DNA of 64,000 bases from Sulfuricella sp. T08 (GCF_000971475.1 NZ_DF967531.1:59428-123427), one strand, 5' to 3'; counted from the first letter of the stretch, positions 52,222-63,057 are shown. Numbers and translations: made by a program. The notes: generated from the letters alone by a model not told the origin.

Positions 52222-55200
52222 CTACACATGCGCAATCTCGCTGCGCGCCAGCAGGTAGTCCAGCCAGATATCCGTCAAGCGCTCGGCCATCGAGTTTTGC
52301 GCCAGGCGGGCATCGAGATTATCCAGGTCGATGAACTGCAAGGGCTGGTCCTGACCGGCACAGGAAAACACCGCGCGGGTACGTTTCCCCGTGGCCGGAT
52401 CGAGATGCCATTGCAGACATTGCGCGCACACGCCCTGCAACATGCACTGCATGGGACTGGGGACGGAACCGATGGCCGTGATGTCGCTGCGGAATTTGTC
52501 GCGCAAGCCATGTTGCATCGCCTCGCGCATCATGCGCAGCAAGTGGCGTGAGCCGATGGCGAGCACGCGGTCCACGCTGATCAGCGGGATCGCGGGCAGC
52601 TCGCCCTCCGGCTCGAATTCGCCCTCGGCATAGCGCCGCAGGATATCCATATAATTACCAGTCAGGCTGCGGTCTTGCGGACGGCGCGATGCAATGGGGT
52701 GGCCGCTTGCCGTGCACCACACGATCACATCGGCAGCAGCCTCCAGCCGCTCTTGCTGATACACCTCATCCGCAGTGCGGAAACCTGCAAAGTACAGCAC
52801 GCGGTTGCCGCGGCGGCGTAACGCCGGGCCAAGCATGCCCATCACTGCAGCACCGCGCCGCCCTGCCGCCACCAGGATGGTCTGGTTCTCAGGCAATTCG
52901 GTAGCCTTGCCGGTCGGCCCCATCAACACCACCGGGTCACCTGCCTGAAGCGTGGCGCACAGGCGCGAACTGGCCCCGACTTCCAGCACCATCAGCGTAA
53001 CCAGACCGGTTTCCGCTTCCACTTTGGCGCCGCTCAAGGCCAGGGCTTCGGTCTGTAGTCGTGAACCCTCGAACAGTGGGCTTGAGGTTTCAAAATTTTG
53101 CAGGCGGAAAAACTGGCCGGGACGGAAGTTACGTGCGGCCATGGGCGCGCGTATGAGCAATTCGATCACGCTCGGACTGAGTCGCTGCACCTGCACCACG
53201 CGCGGCTGCAGCAGGTCTGTCATGCGTACACGGAATTCAGCATATTCATCCGGGTTGCCAGAAATCTCGCCGGTTTTTCCGAGTGCCGTCATGATCTGCG
53301 GATAGGTGTGCATGGCCGAGGCGATGGCCTTGACCACGCCGCCATGGAACACCGGATGGGTATCGCCGATGAAGCTGACGCGATGGCCGTCCTGTTGATA
53401 GGAGGTGAATGGACCAGCCATTTCGACTTTGCAGTGCTCAGCCACGGCCACCGCGTTCAGGTTGCCTTCTTTCTCGACGTGCGGCAGAAAATGGTCTTCC
53501 TGCATCGCAAAAGAGCCGGGATGTTCGCGCTCGTAGATGGTATTTGGCGTCGCCCCCGCCGCCACAAAAATGGCGCGAGCGGGCAGGGTGAAAAGCGCGC
53601 CTGAATTCTCCCATTTTCCGCCCGGGGAACGCCTCAAGCGCTCGCATTCCAGTGACTCCACATAAGCAAAGCGGTCCAGATTCGCCCGCAACGGTTGCAC
53701 CCCTTCGGCGTAGAAAATGCCCTCCTCCAGCGCTTTCGCCACCTCTTCGTGATTGCGGACGTAGGCGGGTGATTCGTTCATGCCTCGGCGATACACCACC
53801 GTGACGCCTCCCCAGGCGCGCAGCAGGGGTATGAAGTCGGCCTTTTCGCCCACGTTTTCCGCGCGCATACGCTCCTGGCGCACGGCGCGGCCATGTTCGA
53901 GAAACTCTTCCAGGATGCCGATCGATTCTTCATCGAGTTGCTCGCGCACCCGCGCCTCGCCGATGGTGCTTGCCAGCCGCTCGTAACGCAACAGGGTTTT
54001 CTCCACCTGGGCGATGTAATAGGCTTGTACTTCGGTGGCGGTATCGATGGCGGTCAGGCCGCCGCCTATCACTACTGCCGGCATGCGCACCTGAAGGCTG
54101 GCGAGGCTGGTGGCCTTGGCTGCGCCGGTGAGCTGCAGGGCCATGAGAAAATCATTGGACTGGCGCATGCCGCGCGCCAGGCTGTTTTCGATCGGCACCG
54201 TGCGCGGCAGGCCGGCGCCGGTGGCGATGCTGACATGATCGAATCCCAGCGCCCATGCATCCTCCAGCGTCAGGGTACCGCCCAGACGCACACCGCCGAA
54301 CACCTGAAACAGACTGCGCCGTGCCAGACTGAGGTAAATCAGCTTGAGGAAGTTCTTGTCCCAACGCACCGTGATGCCGTATTCCGCCACTCCGCCGAAG
54401 CCCGCCATGACGCGCGTATCGAGTTCCTCTTCCAGCTCCTGGTAAGCGCGCACCGCACCGTGCTGCAGCACATCGGGCAGCGGTTCGATTTTCAGCCCGT
54501 CGATACCCACCACGGCGCAGCCTTCCATCGTCAGATGATGTGCCATGGTGAAGCCTGCCGGCCCCATCCCCGCGATCAGCACCTTCCTGCCGTTGTAGGG
54601 CTTGGGCAAGTATTGGCGGGAGCGCAACGGATTCCAGCGTGTCAGCAGATCGTAAATCTCCACCCCCCACGGCAAGCCCAGCACGTCGGTAAGCACGCGC
54701 GTTTCGATCTGCGGGATATCCACCGGGTCCTGCTTCTGATAGATACACGCCTTCATGCAGTCGTTGCAGATGCGATGGCCGGTGGCGGGGATCATGGGAT
54801 TGTCCACCATCGCCATGGCGAGCGCGGCGATGCTGAGGCCGTCGCGCTTCAAGGCATGCATTTCGGAAATTTTTTCCTCCAGCGGACAACCGGTCAGAAT
54901 CACTCCCAAGGGATTGATCTTGAAACCGCGCTCCGGTTCGCCTTTCTTTTCGGGGAAGCCCTTGGAGCAGAAATCACCGTCGTGTCCATGGCAATAGATG
55001 CAGTACTCGATCTCGCCCTGAACCTCGCGCGCGGTCATGCGCGCATCGGTCAGTTTGAAGCCGTCGCGGCGGCTCAGCTTTTCCGGCAACGCCACGATGC
55101 GCCCGGCAGGGTCATCGGCCACGGCCTGGTTGGGCACCAGATGTTGATGATCCACGCCCTGGGGCAACTTGAAGCTGGTCCAACCGCGCACCGTCGCCTG

Positions 55201-55761
55201 GCCTTGCACATCGCTGATCGCAAGCACGCACCAGCGCGCGAGTTGCTCTATAACACCGGCTTGTGCCGCCTCATCACGCAGCAGAACATCGGCGAAGCGC
55301 GCCACTGCCAGCTCCCGATCTGCGTCCTCACTCAATCCCGCCTTTTGCAATTCTCCGCTCAACCAAGCGTCGAGCTCGGCAAATGGTTCCGTTACATCCT
55401 TCTTGAAAACCCGCTTGCGCGCCCGCTTTTGAACAAAGAGTTTCTTGAAATTCAAGACAATATCATGCGAAAGTGCCTGCATCCGCAAGGCCACCACTTC
55501 TTCGCCAATGGCAAACAGTTCAGCAATAAAAGCCTCCAGCAGAGGCGCGCAGTCCAGCAGCAATTTACTTATCTGTAACGGTGCAAACGGCCTTTCTGCG
55601 TGGCGGTAGTGCAGCAGGCGTGCATGCGTATCCGCATCGTGTTCATGAATACGATGCAAAAATGCCTCATCCAGCCTTTGCAAACCTTCCAGGCGAAAGA
55701 GGTCGGGAAAGGCTAGTTCTTCAAGCCCGAAAGACGGGTAGACCGGCAACGAAGGGGGCAT
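52222..55761 (-). CDS. Large multidomain FAD/NAD(P)/Fe-S oxidoreductase (NfnB-NfnA-like fusion)
   Basis: The 1179-residue protein has an N-terminal helical region of about 230 residues without known motifs. Then comes a Cys-rich block: EYCIYCHGHDGDFCSKG, GVILTGCPLEEKI and CNDCMKACIYQKQDP. A GltD/NfnB-like flavoprotein domain (about residues 395-800) has the FAD site LIAGMGPAGFTMAHHL and NAD(P) site VIGGGLTAIDTA. A ferredoxin-NADP reductase/PyrK-like domain (about 870-1080) has RPGQFFRLQNFE, and the C-terminal Cys cluster CMLQGVCAQCLQW ends in FSCAGQDQP. In NfnAB these are two subunits that bifurcate electrons; here they are one chain. The reaction is unproven. Confidence 0.8.
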   Translation of the reverse strand: MPPSLPVYPSFGLEELAFPDLFRLEGLQRLDEAFLHRIHEHDADTHARLLHYRHAERPFAPLQISKLLLDCAPLLEAFIAELFAIGEEVVALRMQALSHDIVLNFKKLFVQKRARKRVFKKDVTEPFAELDAWLSGELQKAGLSEDADRELAVARFADVLLRDEAAQAGVIEQLARWCVLAISDVQGQATVRGWTSFKLPQGVDHQHLVPNQAVADDPAGRIVALPEKLSRRDGFKLTDARMTAREVQGEIEYCIYCHGHDGDFCSKGFPEKKGEPERGFKINPLGVILTGCPLEEKISEMHALKRDGLSIAALAMAMVDNPMIPATGHRICNDCMKACIYQKQDPVDIPQIETRVLTDVLGLPWGVEIYDLLTRWNPLRSRQYLPKPYNGRKVLIAGMGPAGFTMAHHLTMEGCAVVGIDGLKIEPLPDVLQHGAVRAYQELEEELDTRVMAGFGGVAEYGITVRWDKNFLKLIYLSLARRSLFQVFGGVRLGGTLTLEDAWALGFDHVSIATGAGLPRTVPIENSLARGMRQSNDFLMALQLTGAAKATSLASLQVRMPAVVIGGGLTAIDTATEVQAYYIAQVEKTLLRYERLASTIGEARVREQLDEESIGILEEFLEHGRAVRQERMRAENVGEKADFIPLLRAWGGVTVVYRRGMNESPAYVRNHEEVAKALEEGIFYAEGVQPLRANLDRFAYVESLECERLRRSPGGKWENSGALFTLPARAIFVAAGATPNTIYEREHPGSFAMQEDHFLPHVEKEGNLNAVAVAEHCKVEMAGPFTSYQQDGHRVSFIGDTHPVFHGGVVKAIASAMHTYPQIMTALGKTGEISGNPDEYAEFRVRMTDLLQPRVVQVQRLSPSVIELLIRAPMAARNFRPGQFFRLQNFETSSPLFEGSRLQTEALALSGAKVEAETGLVTLMVLEVGASSRLCATLQAGDPVVLMGPTGKATELPENQTILVAAGRRGAAVMGMLGPALRRRGNRVLYFAGFRTADEVYQQERLEAAADVIVWCTASGHPIASRRPQDRSLTGNYMDILRRYAEGEFEPEGELPAIPLISVDRVLAIGSRHLLRMMREAMQHGLRDKFRSDITAIGSVPSPMQCMLQGVCAQCLQWHLDPATGKRTRAVFSCAGQDQPLQFIDLDNLDARLAQNSMAERLTDIWLDYLLARSEIAHV

Positions 55762-55882
55762 GCAATCTCCTTGAATAATGTCGTCGTGGGGTTAAGAACG
55801 GATAGAGTGGGTGGAATCCGCGCCTCTTAACCTTGGCTTACCTAAAATATTGCCTTGCACGCTGTTCCACAATACATCCCGC

Positions 55883-55909
55883 AAAACAAAAGAACCCGCC
55901 GAGACGGGC
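55883..55909 (-). terminator. Intrinsic terminator of the gene at 56050
   Basis: On the minus strand, GCCCGT-CTC-GGCGGG is followed by TTCTTTTGTTTTG. It lies downstream of the membrane protein gene at 56050-56472. The rest of 55762-56049 shows no gene that I can support. Confidence 0.55.
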
Positions 55910-56049
55910 AAAGGGGGAGGTGTCTGATAGATGTTCACTGTCCTCAACCACGAAGCCCCATCTGTTCCGGCGTTACCACCTTAATCCAACCAGCCATTGA
56001 CGGCGTGCGCCAGCTAAGGCGGGCCATGTTGCGTTCGGCACCACCAGCG

Positions 56050-56472
56050 CTACCGCGGTGTTTCCTGCACTTCCTGGCCGGCAACCGGTGCCAATTTTGG
56101 ATCGACGGTAGCTGCTTGGCCAGGGATAAGCACGGGCATAGAACTGCCCATTTGTGTCTTTGCCGACACCCGCTCTTCGTGCGCAGTACGTGACACATAG
56201 CCCGACCATCCAACGAGGACCAGGGCAAACGCCAGGAGCACCTGTACCTGCACGCCCGCAGGGTAATGACGGGCTACCCACAGACGCACAATCAGCGCAA
56301 ACAGTGTCACCGCAACCAACCGGGCGGTGAACTCACCTGCGCCTTCGAGCGCGACATTGTCACTCCACGCAAACAAGGACGGCAGCGCCAACGCGAGCAG
56401 AATTAGCCCGAAAGCGATCCTGCGCGTCCGCGCCACTTGATTGATGCGATTGATGGTGCTGCGGTCATGCAT
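56050..56472 (-). CDS. Hypothetical membrane protein, 140 residues
   Basis: The protein has about three hydrophobic segments (GLILLALALPSLFAW, LVAVTLFALIVRLWV, VLLAFALVLVGWSGYVS) and a Pro/Gln-rich, probably cytoplasmic or periplasmic tail. I chose ATG 56472 (MHDRSTINRINQ); an ATG 60 bases upstream is an alternative. It is not recognised. An intrinsic terminator follows at 55883. A 299-base gap (56473-56771) upstream contains nothing I can identify. Confidence 0.55.
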   Translation of the reverse strand: MHDRSTINRINQVARTRRIAFGLILLALALPSLFAWSDNVALEGAGEFTARLVAVTLFALIVRLWVARHYPAGVQVQVLLAFALVLVGWSGYVSRTAHEERVSAKTQMGSSMPVLIPGQAATVDPKLAPVAGQEVQETPR

Positions 56473-56771
56473 GACGCCGTATTCCTTCTGTTGATTGAGC
56501 AGTTTTAGCCTGTCGAATGCAGCATTATGCACTCACAATATCGCCGGTGGATGTCGATATATAGCTGGAAAACAAAAAATCTGTGTGGAAAAGTATTGCC
56601 GGAGGATACGGCTAATTGAGCGGAGTTTTGCCTTGCTGGAATAACCTGGACAAAGCCGATTTATCTTCAAGGCCAGTGGCAACGGACATGGCGTGATGCA
56701 AAGCACGTGCAATCGGCTATGCGCTCTTCAATCTTTCGGCCTCAACAGACCCAACTGATACAACCCTGCGA

Positions 56772-57005
56772 CTAGGCGTCCGCCAGATCGCTGCCAGGCG
56801 TCGCCGCCTGGAATTCACCGCACCAGTTGTTGGCCGACACCAGGGGGAATTTCCAGTGGTGGAAGTCTATCGGTGAGCTGTCACCGGCAAAACTTGGGGG
56901 AAAGCGATGGCAGGCGCCGATATTTCTCTCCTGTGCCTGATAGTAGGTACAGCCCTCACAGGGTGGGAGGCGGTGAGTGTTTGAGTTCATAATGGGCGCC
57001 ATCAT
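56772..57005 (-). CDS. Small Cys-rich protein, 77 residues
   Basis: From ATG 57005 the protein begins MMAPIMNSNTHRLPPCEGCT and has five Cys: CEGC, then ACHRFPP and WCGEF. The spacing C-x2-C...C..C suggests a metal or Fe-S binding site, similar to small uncharacterised four-Cys proteins of proteobacteria. The frame is open upstream to 57128. It is divergent from the gene at 57131 with 125 bases between them. Confidence 0.6.
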   Translation of the reverse strand: MMAPIMNSNTHRLPPCEGCTYYQAQERNIGACHRFPPSFAGDSSPIDFHHWKFPLVSANNWCGEFQAATPGSDLADA

Positions 57006-57130
57006 AGGACCCAATTGTGACAGTTTGATGTCTTGATTGCTAACCGGGAAGCAAAAGTGCAGTAGGTTAATTCTGGTTTCGTAATATGCGTGTAATAAGT
57101 AAGCAGTATAAAACTGAATTTCACTCATGG

Positions 57131-57367
57131 ATGAGCAGTATGACCAAACTCACCGGAAGTCACATTCACAGTCGCTTGTTCTCAGACCCGAAGAAATACT
57201 GCGTCCGGCACGATGGCCGTGCGGACGACGGGGAGTGGATAACCTCAAAAGACGGTCTTCGCCGCCAGTTCGTTTGCGTGAATTGTCTACAGAATGAGAA
57301 AGATCGCGCGGCCATGCACACGGCCAAACACGAGCTGAATCGCCCCGAATTCCTTAGGCACAACTGA
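57131..57367 (+). CDS. Small protein with Cys/His pairs, 78 residues
   Basis: The protein has YCVRHDGRADDGEW and FVCVNCLQNEKDRAA, a C-x3-H...C-x2-C arrangement that could bind zinc. ATG 57131 (MSSMTKLTGSHIHSRL) and ATG 57140 are both possible; the open frame begins at 57086 and would then overlap the divergent Cys-rich gene's longer version. The family is not recognised. It is followed by a gap with the groES promoter. Confidence 0.5.
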   Translation: MSSMTKLTGSHIHSRLFSDPKKYCVRHDGRADDGEWITSKDGLRRQFVCVNCLQNEKDRAAMHTAKHELNRPEFLRHN

Positions 57368-57567
57368 AAGGCCGTTTTCAGGAAAGCCGAAGGACCTCTT
57401 TGGGCCGAACCATACGTCCCGACGACAAAAAATATAATACATTGTTTTTATTGATTGCTAGTGAACGCTACCGATAGACCCTTTATCTACACTGTTGGTG
57501 GCTATCGACTTTGATTGGCGAAACCATCGACTTTATTGGCGAACGACAAGTTCAAACCATCTTCCCC

Positions 57568-57596
57568 TTGAAATTAGCGCTCCCAGCCCCTATTAT
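57568..57596 (+). promoter_or_regulatory. Sigma-70 promoter of groESL
   Basis: TTGAAA (57568-57573) and TATTAT (57591-57596) with a 17-base spacer. The -10 box runs into the CIRCE operator, so HrcA would block the start directly. The rest of the gap from 57368 to the promoter holds nothing I can identify. Confidence 0.8.
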
Positions 57597-57622
57597 TAGC
57601 ACTCGTCGGACATGAGTGCTAA
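57596..57622. promoter_or_regulatory. CIRCE operator (HrcA box)
   Basis: TTAGCACTC (57596-57604), nine bases, then GAGTGCTAA (57614-57622): a perfect CIRCE inverted repeat. HrcA binds it to repress groESL until heat or misfolded protein titrates GroEL. hrcA is not in the window. Confidence 0.97.
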
Positions 57623-57717
57623 TAACTCCGTCCTAGATTGGATTTTAACCAGTAAACAGCGCAGGCGGTTTGCTGGATTTTATTTTGTTAACCCAGACCT
57701 GACAGGAGATTGAAACA

Positions 57718-58008
57718 ATGAAAATTCGTCCGTTGCACGACCGCGTTATTGTCAAGCGGCTGGAAGCCGAAGAAAAAACCGCTTCCGGTATCGTCATCCC
57801 CGGCTCTGCTGCTGAAAAACCTGACCAGGGCGAAATCGTCGCCGTCGGTAAAGGCAAGATTCTGGAAAATGGCGAAGTGCGCGCGCTGGATGTCAAAGTC
57901 GGCGACAAAGTGCTGTTCGGCAAGTATTCCGGCCAGGCCGTCAAGGTGGATGGCGATGAACTGCTGGTGATGCGCGAAGAAGACATCATGGGCGTGGTCG
58001 AAAAGTAA
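57718..58008 (+). CDS. groES: Co-chaperonin GroES
   Basis: The 96-residue protein reads [20 protein letters not shown] and has the GroES mobile loop [15 protein letters not shown] at about residues 20-34 and the C-terminal [17 protein letters not shown]. It forms the heptameric lid of GroEL. A good SD (GACAGGAG) precedes the ATG. groEL follows after 68 bases. Confidence 0.98.
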   Translation: MKIRPLHDRVIVKRLEAEEKTASGIVIPGSAAEKPDQGEIVAVGKGKILENGEVRALDVKVGDKVLFGKYSGQAVKVDGDELLVMREEDIMGVVEK

Positions 58009-58040
58009 TTATACGAGTTGGGCGTGTGCGTAACGCATAA

Positions 58041-59729
<1,689 letters not shown>

Positions 59730-59760
59730 TTTTGCCTCCGGCTTTCCCTGCAAGACAAAA

Positions 59761-59785
59761 CCCCCGCACCTGCGGGGGTTTTTTT
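59761..59785 (+). terminator. Intrinsic terminator after groEL
   Basis: CCCCCGCA (59761-59768) pairs with TGCGGGGG (59771-59778), then a run of seven T. It lies 31 bases after the groEL stop, with an A-run on the 5' side. Confidence 0.95.
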
Positions 59786-59933
59786 GTGCGCGTCACTAAT
59801 GACCCGACATTGATTATCGGTATGGGTGTGTAGCAACACATCGTTATGCGCCACTCCCCCTAAATTAACGTAGCCGCCCCTGAAAAATACCGTGGACTGG
59901 CTCCAGGGATAGAAGATAGAGCTGGCGTTAAAC

Positions 59934-59963
59934 TTGACACAGCAAGAGTGGCGGAACTATTAT
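59934..59963 (+). promoter_or_regulatory. Sigma-70-like promoter before the gene at 60057
   Basis: TTGACA (59934-59939) and TATTAT (59958-59963) are separated by 18 bases. The rest of the 327-base gap from groEL holds its terminator and nothing else that I can identify. Confidence 0.55.
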
Positions 59964-60056
59964 TTGTAATCAGTGCTGGCCATTTATTAGTAACCGCTTA
60001 GAGGCTTCAGCATCTTCCCAGGTCGAAATCTGTCCCTACGAATCACGGGAGGTTAG

Positions 60057-60461
60057 ATGGAAAAAACCGCCCATCCGGCATTGCACAAAGTTCGTCGCAT
60101 CTACTTTGCAAGACTGCCACCACCCAACTTTTCCCACGCCCTGAAACTTCTTGGTGCGATAGCGCAGTTGGAAGTGAGTGTCGATACAGAAGATGGCTGC
60201 TTATCCGTCAGCTACGACCTGAGCTACCACACGCTGGAAGTACTGGAAGACCTGCTAGTGAATCATGGACACCACCTCGACAATTCGCTGCTGCATAAAA
60301 TCAAGCGCGCCCTGATCTATCACAGCGAATCATGCCTGATTGAAAATCTCAGAGCGCCAACCCGCGATCAGCACCTGCGCTCGATCTACCTGAGCAGCGC
60401 ACACAGCCCAGAACACAGACCCAACAAAGAGCCTGCCGACGAATACCTGGATCGCCTTTAG
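60057..60461 (+). CDS. Hypothetical protein, 134 residues
   Basis: A soluble protein that begins MEKTAHPALHKVRRIYFARL and has an alpha/beta ferredoxin-like pattern (LKLLGAIAQLEVSVDTEDGC, LSVSYDLSYHTLEVLEDLL), similar in outline to small metal-associated domains, but no metal motif is present. The C-terminus is charged and probably disordered. The SD GGGAGG stands 4 bases before ATG. It precedes the CBS protein and the NhaD-like permease and may form one unit with them. No family is recognised. Confidence 0.65.
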   Translation: MEKTAHPALHKVRRIYFARLPPPNFSHALKLLGAIAQLEVSVDTEDGCLSVSYDLSYHTLEVLEDLLVNHGHHLDNSLLHKIKRALIYHSESCLIENLRAPTRDQHLRSIYLSSAHSPEHRPNKEPADEYLDRL

Positions 60462-60512
60462 CGATGCCTCCAGGGCGTCGCTGCGCGCCCATAAATCCAT
60501 TAGAAAACCATT

Positions 60513-60974
60513 ATGACCATTCAATCCATTTCCTATTACTCACCCTCCATTGAGCTACGCCCGGAGTCCAGCCTGCTCGACGCCCTCAAGCTGATGCTGG
60601 AAAAGCACATCAATCACTTACCCCTGTGCGACGACAAGGGCAGCTTTGCCGGCATCGTCAGCACCCAGTCCATACTTTCCGAGCTGATTCCGGTCAGCGC
60701 ACGGATGGAGCATGGCCTGGCAGATCTGAATTTTGCCGGTGACGCCACCCGGTTGCTATGTTCCCACCTGCATAGCCTGGAGCATCGTTCCGTCGGCGAA
60801 TTAGCCGACAAGAACGTGCCGGTACTGGGAGAGGATTGCCCTCTCCTCGAGGCGGCCCTGCTGCTCAGCCAAAGCACCTCTCCCCTGCCGGTCATCGGCA
60901 AGGACGGCAAGCTGCGCGGCATGCTCAGCCGGCGCACCCTGCTGGCCTACCTCGTGCAGCAGGCAAGCGTCTGA
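60513..60974 (+). CDS. CBS-domain pair protein
   Basis: The 153-residue protein consists of two CBS domains: ESSLLDALKLMLEKHINHLP in the first (about residues 18-60) and DCPLLEAALLLSQSTSPLPV in the second (about 105-150), which ends near LRGMLSRRTLLAYLVQQ. CBS pairs bind adenine nucleotides and often control neighbouring channels or transporters. The next gene, an ArsB/NhaD-type permease, starts after only one spacer base, which suggests it regulates that permease. Confidence 0.85.
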   Translation: MTIQSISYYSPSIELRPESSLLDALKLMLEKHINHLPLCDDKGSFAGIVSTQSILSELIPVSARMEHGLADLNFAGDATRLLCSHLHSLEHRSVGELADKNVPVLGEDCPLLEAALLLSQSTSPLPVIGKDGKLRGMLSRRTLLAYLVQQASV

Positions 60975-60975
60975 G

Positions 60976-62313
60976 ATGCACGGGTCCGCTTCTGCCGCCC
61001 AGGTAATTCTGGGGTTGAGCCCGCTGGCAGTTTCGCTCACCGTGTTTGTGCTCACCTACGCAGCCATCGTCACCGAGAAGATCAACCGCTCCATCGTGGC
61101 CTTGCTCGGCGCCGGGCTGATGATATTCACCGGCGTGCTGAATCAAAGCGAAGCCGTCGCGGGCATCGACTTCAACACCATCAGCCTGCTCACCGGCATG
61201 ATGGTGCTGGTGGCGATCACTCAGAAGAGCGGGGTCTTCCAGTACGTAGCCATCGTTGTGTCGAAATGGGTGAAGGCCGAGCCCTGGGGACTGCTGGTGA
61301 TGCTCTCCGTGATCACGGCGGTATTTTCCGCTCTGCTCGACAACGTAACCACGGTGCTGCTGATCGTGCCGGTGGCCCTGCTCATCACCGATTCGCTCAG
61401 GGTGCCTCCCTACCCCTATCTGTTCTCCATCATTTTCGCCTCCAACATCGGCGGCACAGCCACCCTGATCGGCGATCCGCCCAACATCATGATCGGCTCG
61501 GCGGCCGGACTGACCTTCACCGATTTCGTGGTGAATCTGGGGCCGATTGTCGCGATCATCTTCGCCCTTACACTGATCCCGATCTATCTGATCTGGGGCC
61601 GCAAAATGCGCGCCACGCCGGAAGACCGGGCGCAGGTGATGGCGTTCGATGCCAAGAAAGCGATCACCGATTCCCTCCTGCTCAAGCAATCCATGGCGGT
61701 GATCGGACTGGTGATCGCCGGCTTCGTCATGGCCCACCACATCGGCCAAGAGCCGGGCACCATCGCCATGTTCGGCGCTGCATTCCTGCTTTTGTTGCGC
61801 GTTGTCGGGAAAGATGCGGAAGAACAGTCTCACGAGACGCATCGCACCTGGGGCGAAGTGGAATGGGTAACGATCTTCTTTTTCGTCGGCCTGTTCGTAG
61901 TGGTGGCCGGCGTGGAGAAGGCCGGCGCGCTCGATCTCCTGGCCGGGAAACTCCTGGAACTAACCGGCGGCGATTTTCCTACTACCGCCATTACCATCCT
62001 GTGGGCATCGGCGATATTTTCCGCGGTCGTCGACAACATTCCCTTCGTCGCCACCATGATTCCCGTCATCCAGAAAATGGGGACAGTATTCAGCGCAGAC
62101 CAGCTCAGCACACTGTGGTGGTCGCTGGCGCTGGGCGCCTGCCTGGGGGGTAACGGCAGCCTGGTGGGGGCGAGCGCCAACCTGGTGGTGGCCGGCTTCG
62201 CCGAGCGCGCCGGTCAGCCGATCCGCTTCCTTCCCTTCATGCTGCTGGCTTTCCCGCTGATGCTGGCCAGTATCGCGGTAGCCAGCGTTTATCTTTACTT
62301 GCGTTACCTGTAA
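60976..62313 (+). CDS. ArsB/NhaD family ion transporter permease
   Basis: The 445-residue protein has about twelve membrane helices and the family motifs FASNIGGTATLIGDPPNIMIGS (about residues 155-176), and the repeat half in GACLGGNGSLVGASANLVV near the end. Both halves carry the SDN/DNV-type motif (LLDNVTTVLL, VVDNIPFVAT). The family includes Na+/H+ antiporters NhaD and arsenite/citrate carriers; no ars genes are near, so ion exchange is more likely. It is coupled to the CBS protein gene. Confidence 0.85.
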   Translation: MHGSASAAQVILGLSPLAVSLTVFVLTYAAIVTEKINRSIVALLGAGLMIFTGVLNQSEAVAGIDFNTISLLTGMMVLVAITQKSGVFQYVAIVVSKWVKAEPWGLLVMLSVITAVFSALLDNVTTVLLIVPVALLITDSLRVPPYPYLFSIIFASNIGGTATLIGDPPNIMIGSAAGLTFTDFVVNLGPIVAIIFALTLIPIYLIWGRKMRATPEDRAQVMAFDAKKAITDSLLLKQSMAVIGLVIAGFVMAHHIGQEPGTIAMFGAAFLLLLRVVGKDAEEQSHETHRTWGEVEWVTIFFFVGLFVVVAGVEKAGALDLLAGKLLELTGGDFPTTAITILWASAIFSAVVDNIPFVATMIPVIQKMGTVFSADQLSTLWWSLALGACLGGNGSLVGASANLVVAGFAERAGQPIRFLPFMLLAFPLMLASIAVASVYLYLRYL

Positions 62314-62666
62314 AGATTCCTTTAAAAACAACCGGGATTGAGCCGACTTTAACGAGGTCATCTACATGGCGCATTGTTCATGAATGCCATATGGACGGAT
62401 GGCCGCGCCCGTGCCAGCGGTTCGACAGGTAAGTGCCCGTGATGCGGCAAATCACAGCACGAGGCAATATAGTACAGCGGGTTTTTTTAGTTAAACCTTA
62501 ACTATTCAGTTTTCAGCCGGTTTCACGCCTAAATTATCTGCCGCCCTCATATTTTTTCACGTGCGCCATTTTTTCATACAAATTATGCACTTGGATTATC
62601 TACCCCGGCATGTAAAGGCCCTTCAGGAACCAATTTATCTCAGAAAAATTCGGCATCTGCATAATA
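62314..62666. other. 353-base non-coding gap
   Basis: The left part to about 62480 is GC-rich and has no open gene; the right part is AT-rich with many T runs. A run of seven T follows a GCGGG at 62477-62482, but no stem precedes it. I see no RNA gene or repeat that I can support. Confidence 0.3.
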
Positions 62667-62688
62667 GTTTTGCACAATACTATTGTGC
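62667..62688. promoter_or_regulatory. Palindrome before the broken PfkB gene
   Basis: GCACAAT and ATTGTGC are separated by three bases (62672-62688). The left side extends to GTTTTGCACAA (62667-62677), which is also present in the palindrome before marR (63070-63080). Probably a MarR-type binding site. Confidence 0.6.
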
Positions 62689-62997
62689 CAGGTGGAAAAA
62701 CGCATCCCACATCCCAAGGTTGTAAATCAGGAAAACACCCTGCCCAGGCTGTTGACCAAACCGAGCCCGCGAACAGGAACCATAGCGCTGCTCGGAGAAG
62801 TCCTGGCGGACAGATTTCCCGACCGTAGCGTACTGGGAGGCGCGCCCTTCAACGTGACCCGTCACCTGCAGGCATTCGGCCTGCATCCAGTGCTGATCAC
62901 GCGCACTGGCAATGATGCGCTGCGGGAGGAGTTGCTCGCCAGCATGGCCCGGTTCGGAATGGACGCATTGCACCAAGCAACTGATCCAAAAGTTTAA
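62683..62997 (+). pseudogene. Truncated PfkB-family carbohydrate kinase
   Basis: A 104-codon frame encodes IALLGEVLADRFPDRSVLGG and APFNVTRHLQAFGLHPVLIT, the N-terminus of PfkB (fructokinase-like) kinases. The frame then stops after DALHQATDPKV, where normal members run on for about 200 residues with the catalytic GAGD motif, absent here. The start is TTG 62683 or GTG 62692, both on the operator. It was probably an operon partner of the MarR regulator. Confidence 0.75.
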
Positions 62998-63057
62998 ATC
63001 TGGGTAGCACAATTTCCATGCTGGAAAATAGCTTGTAAAGTAATTAGAAATTACGTA

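Noticed and set aside
53893..55578. A 561-codon frame antisense to the large flavoprotein
   Set aside because: Composition is that of reverse-complement coding DNA (many His, Gln, Arg); the minus-strand protein has clear cofactor motifs across the whole span.
55944..56281. Minus-strand frames downstream of the membrane protein gene
   Set aside because: No motif, no ribosome site; they overlap the membrane protein gene in another frame and cross its terminator region.
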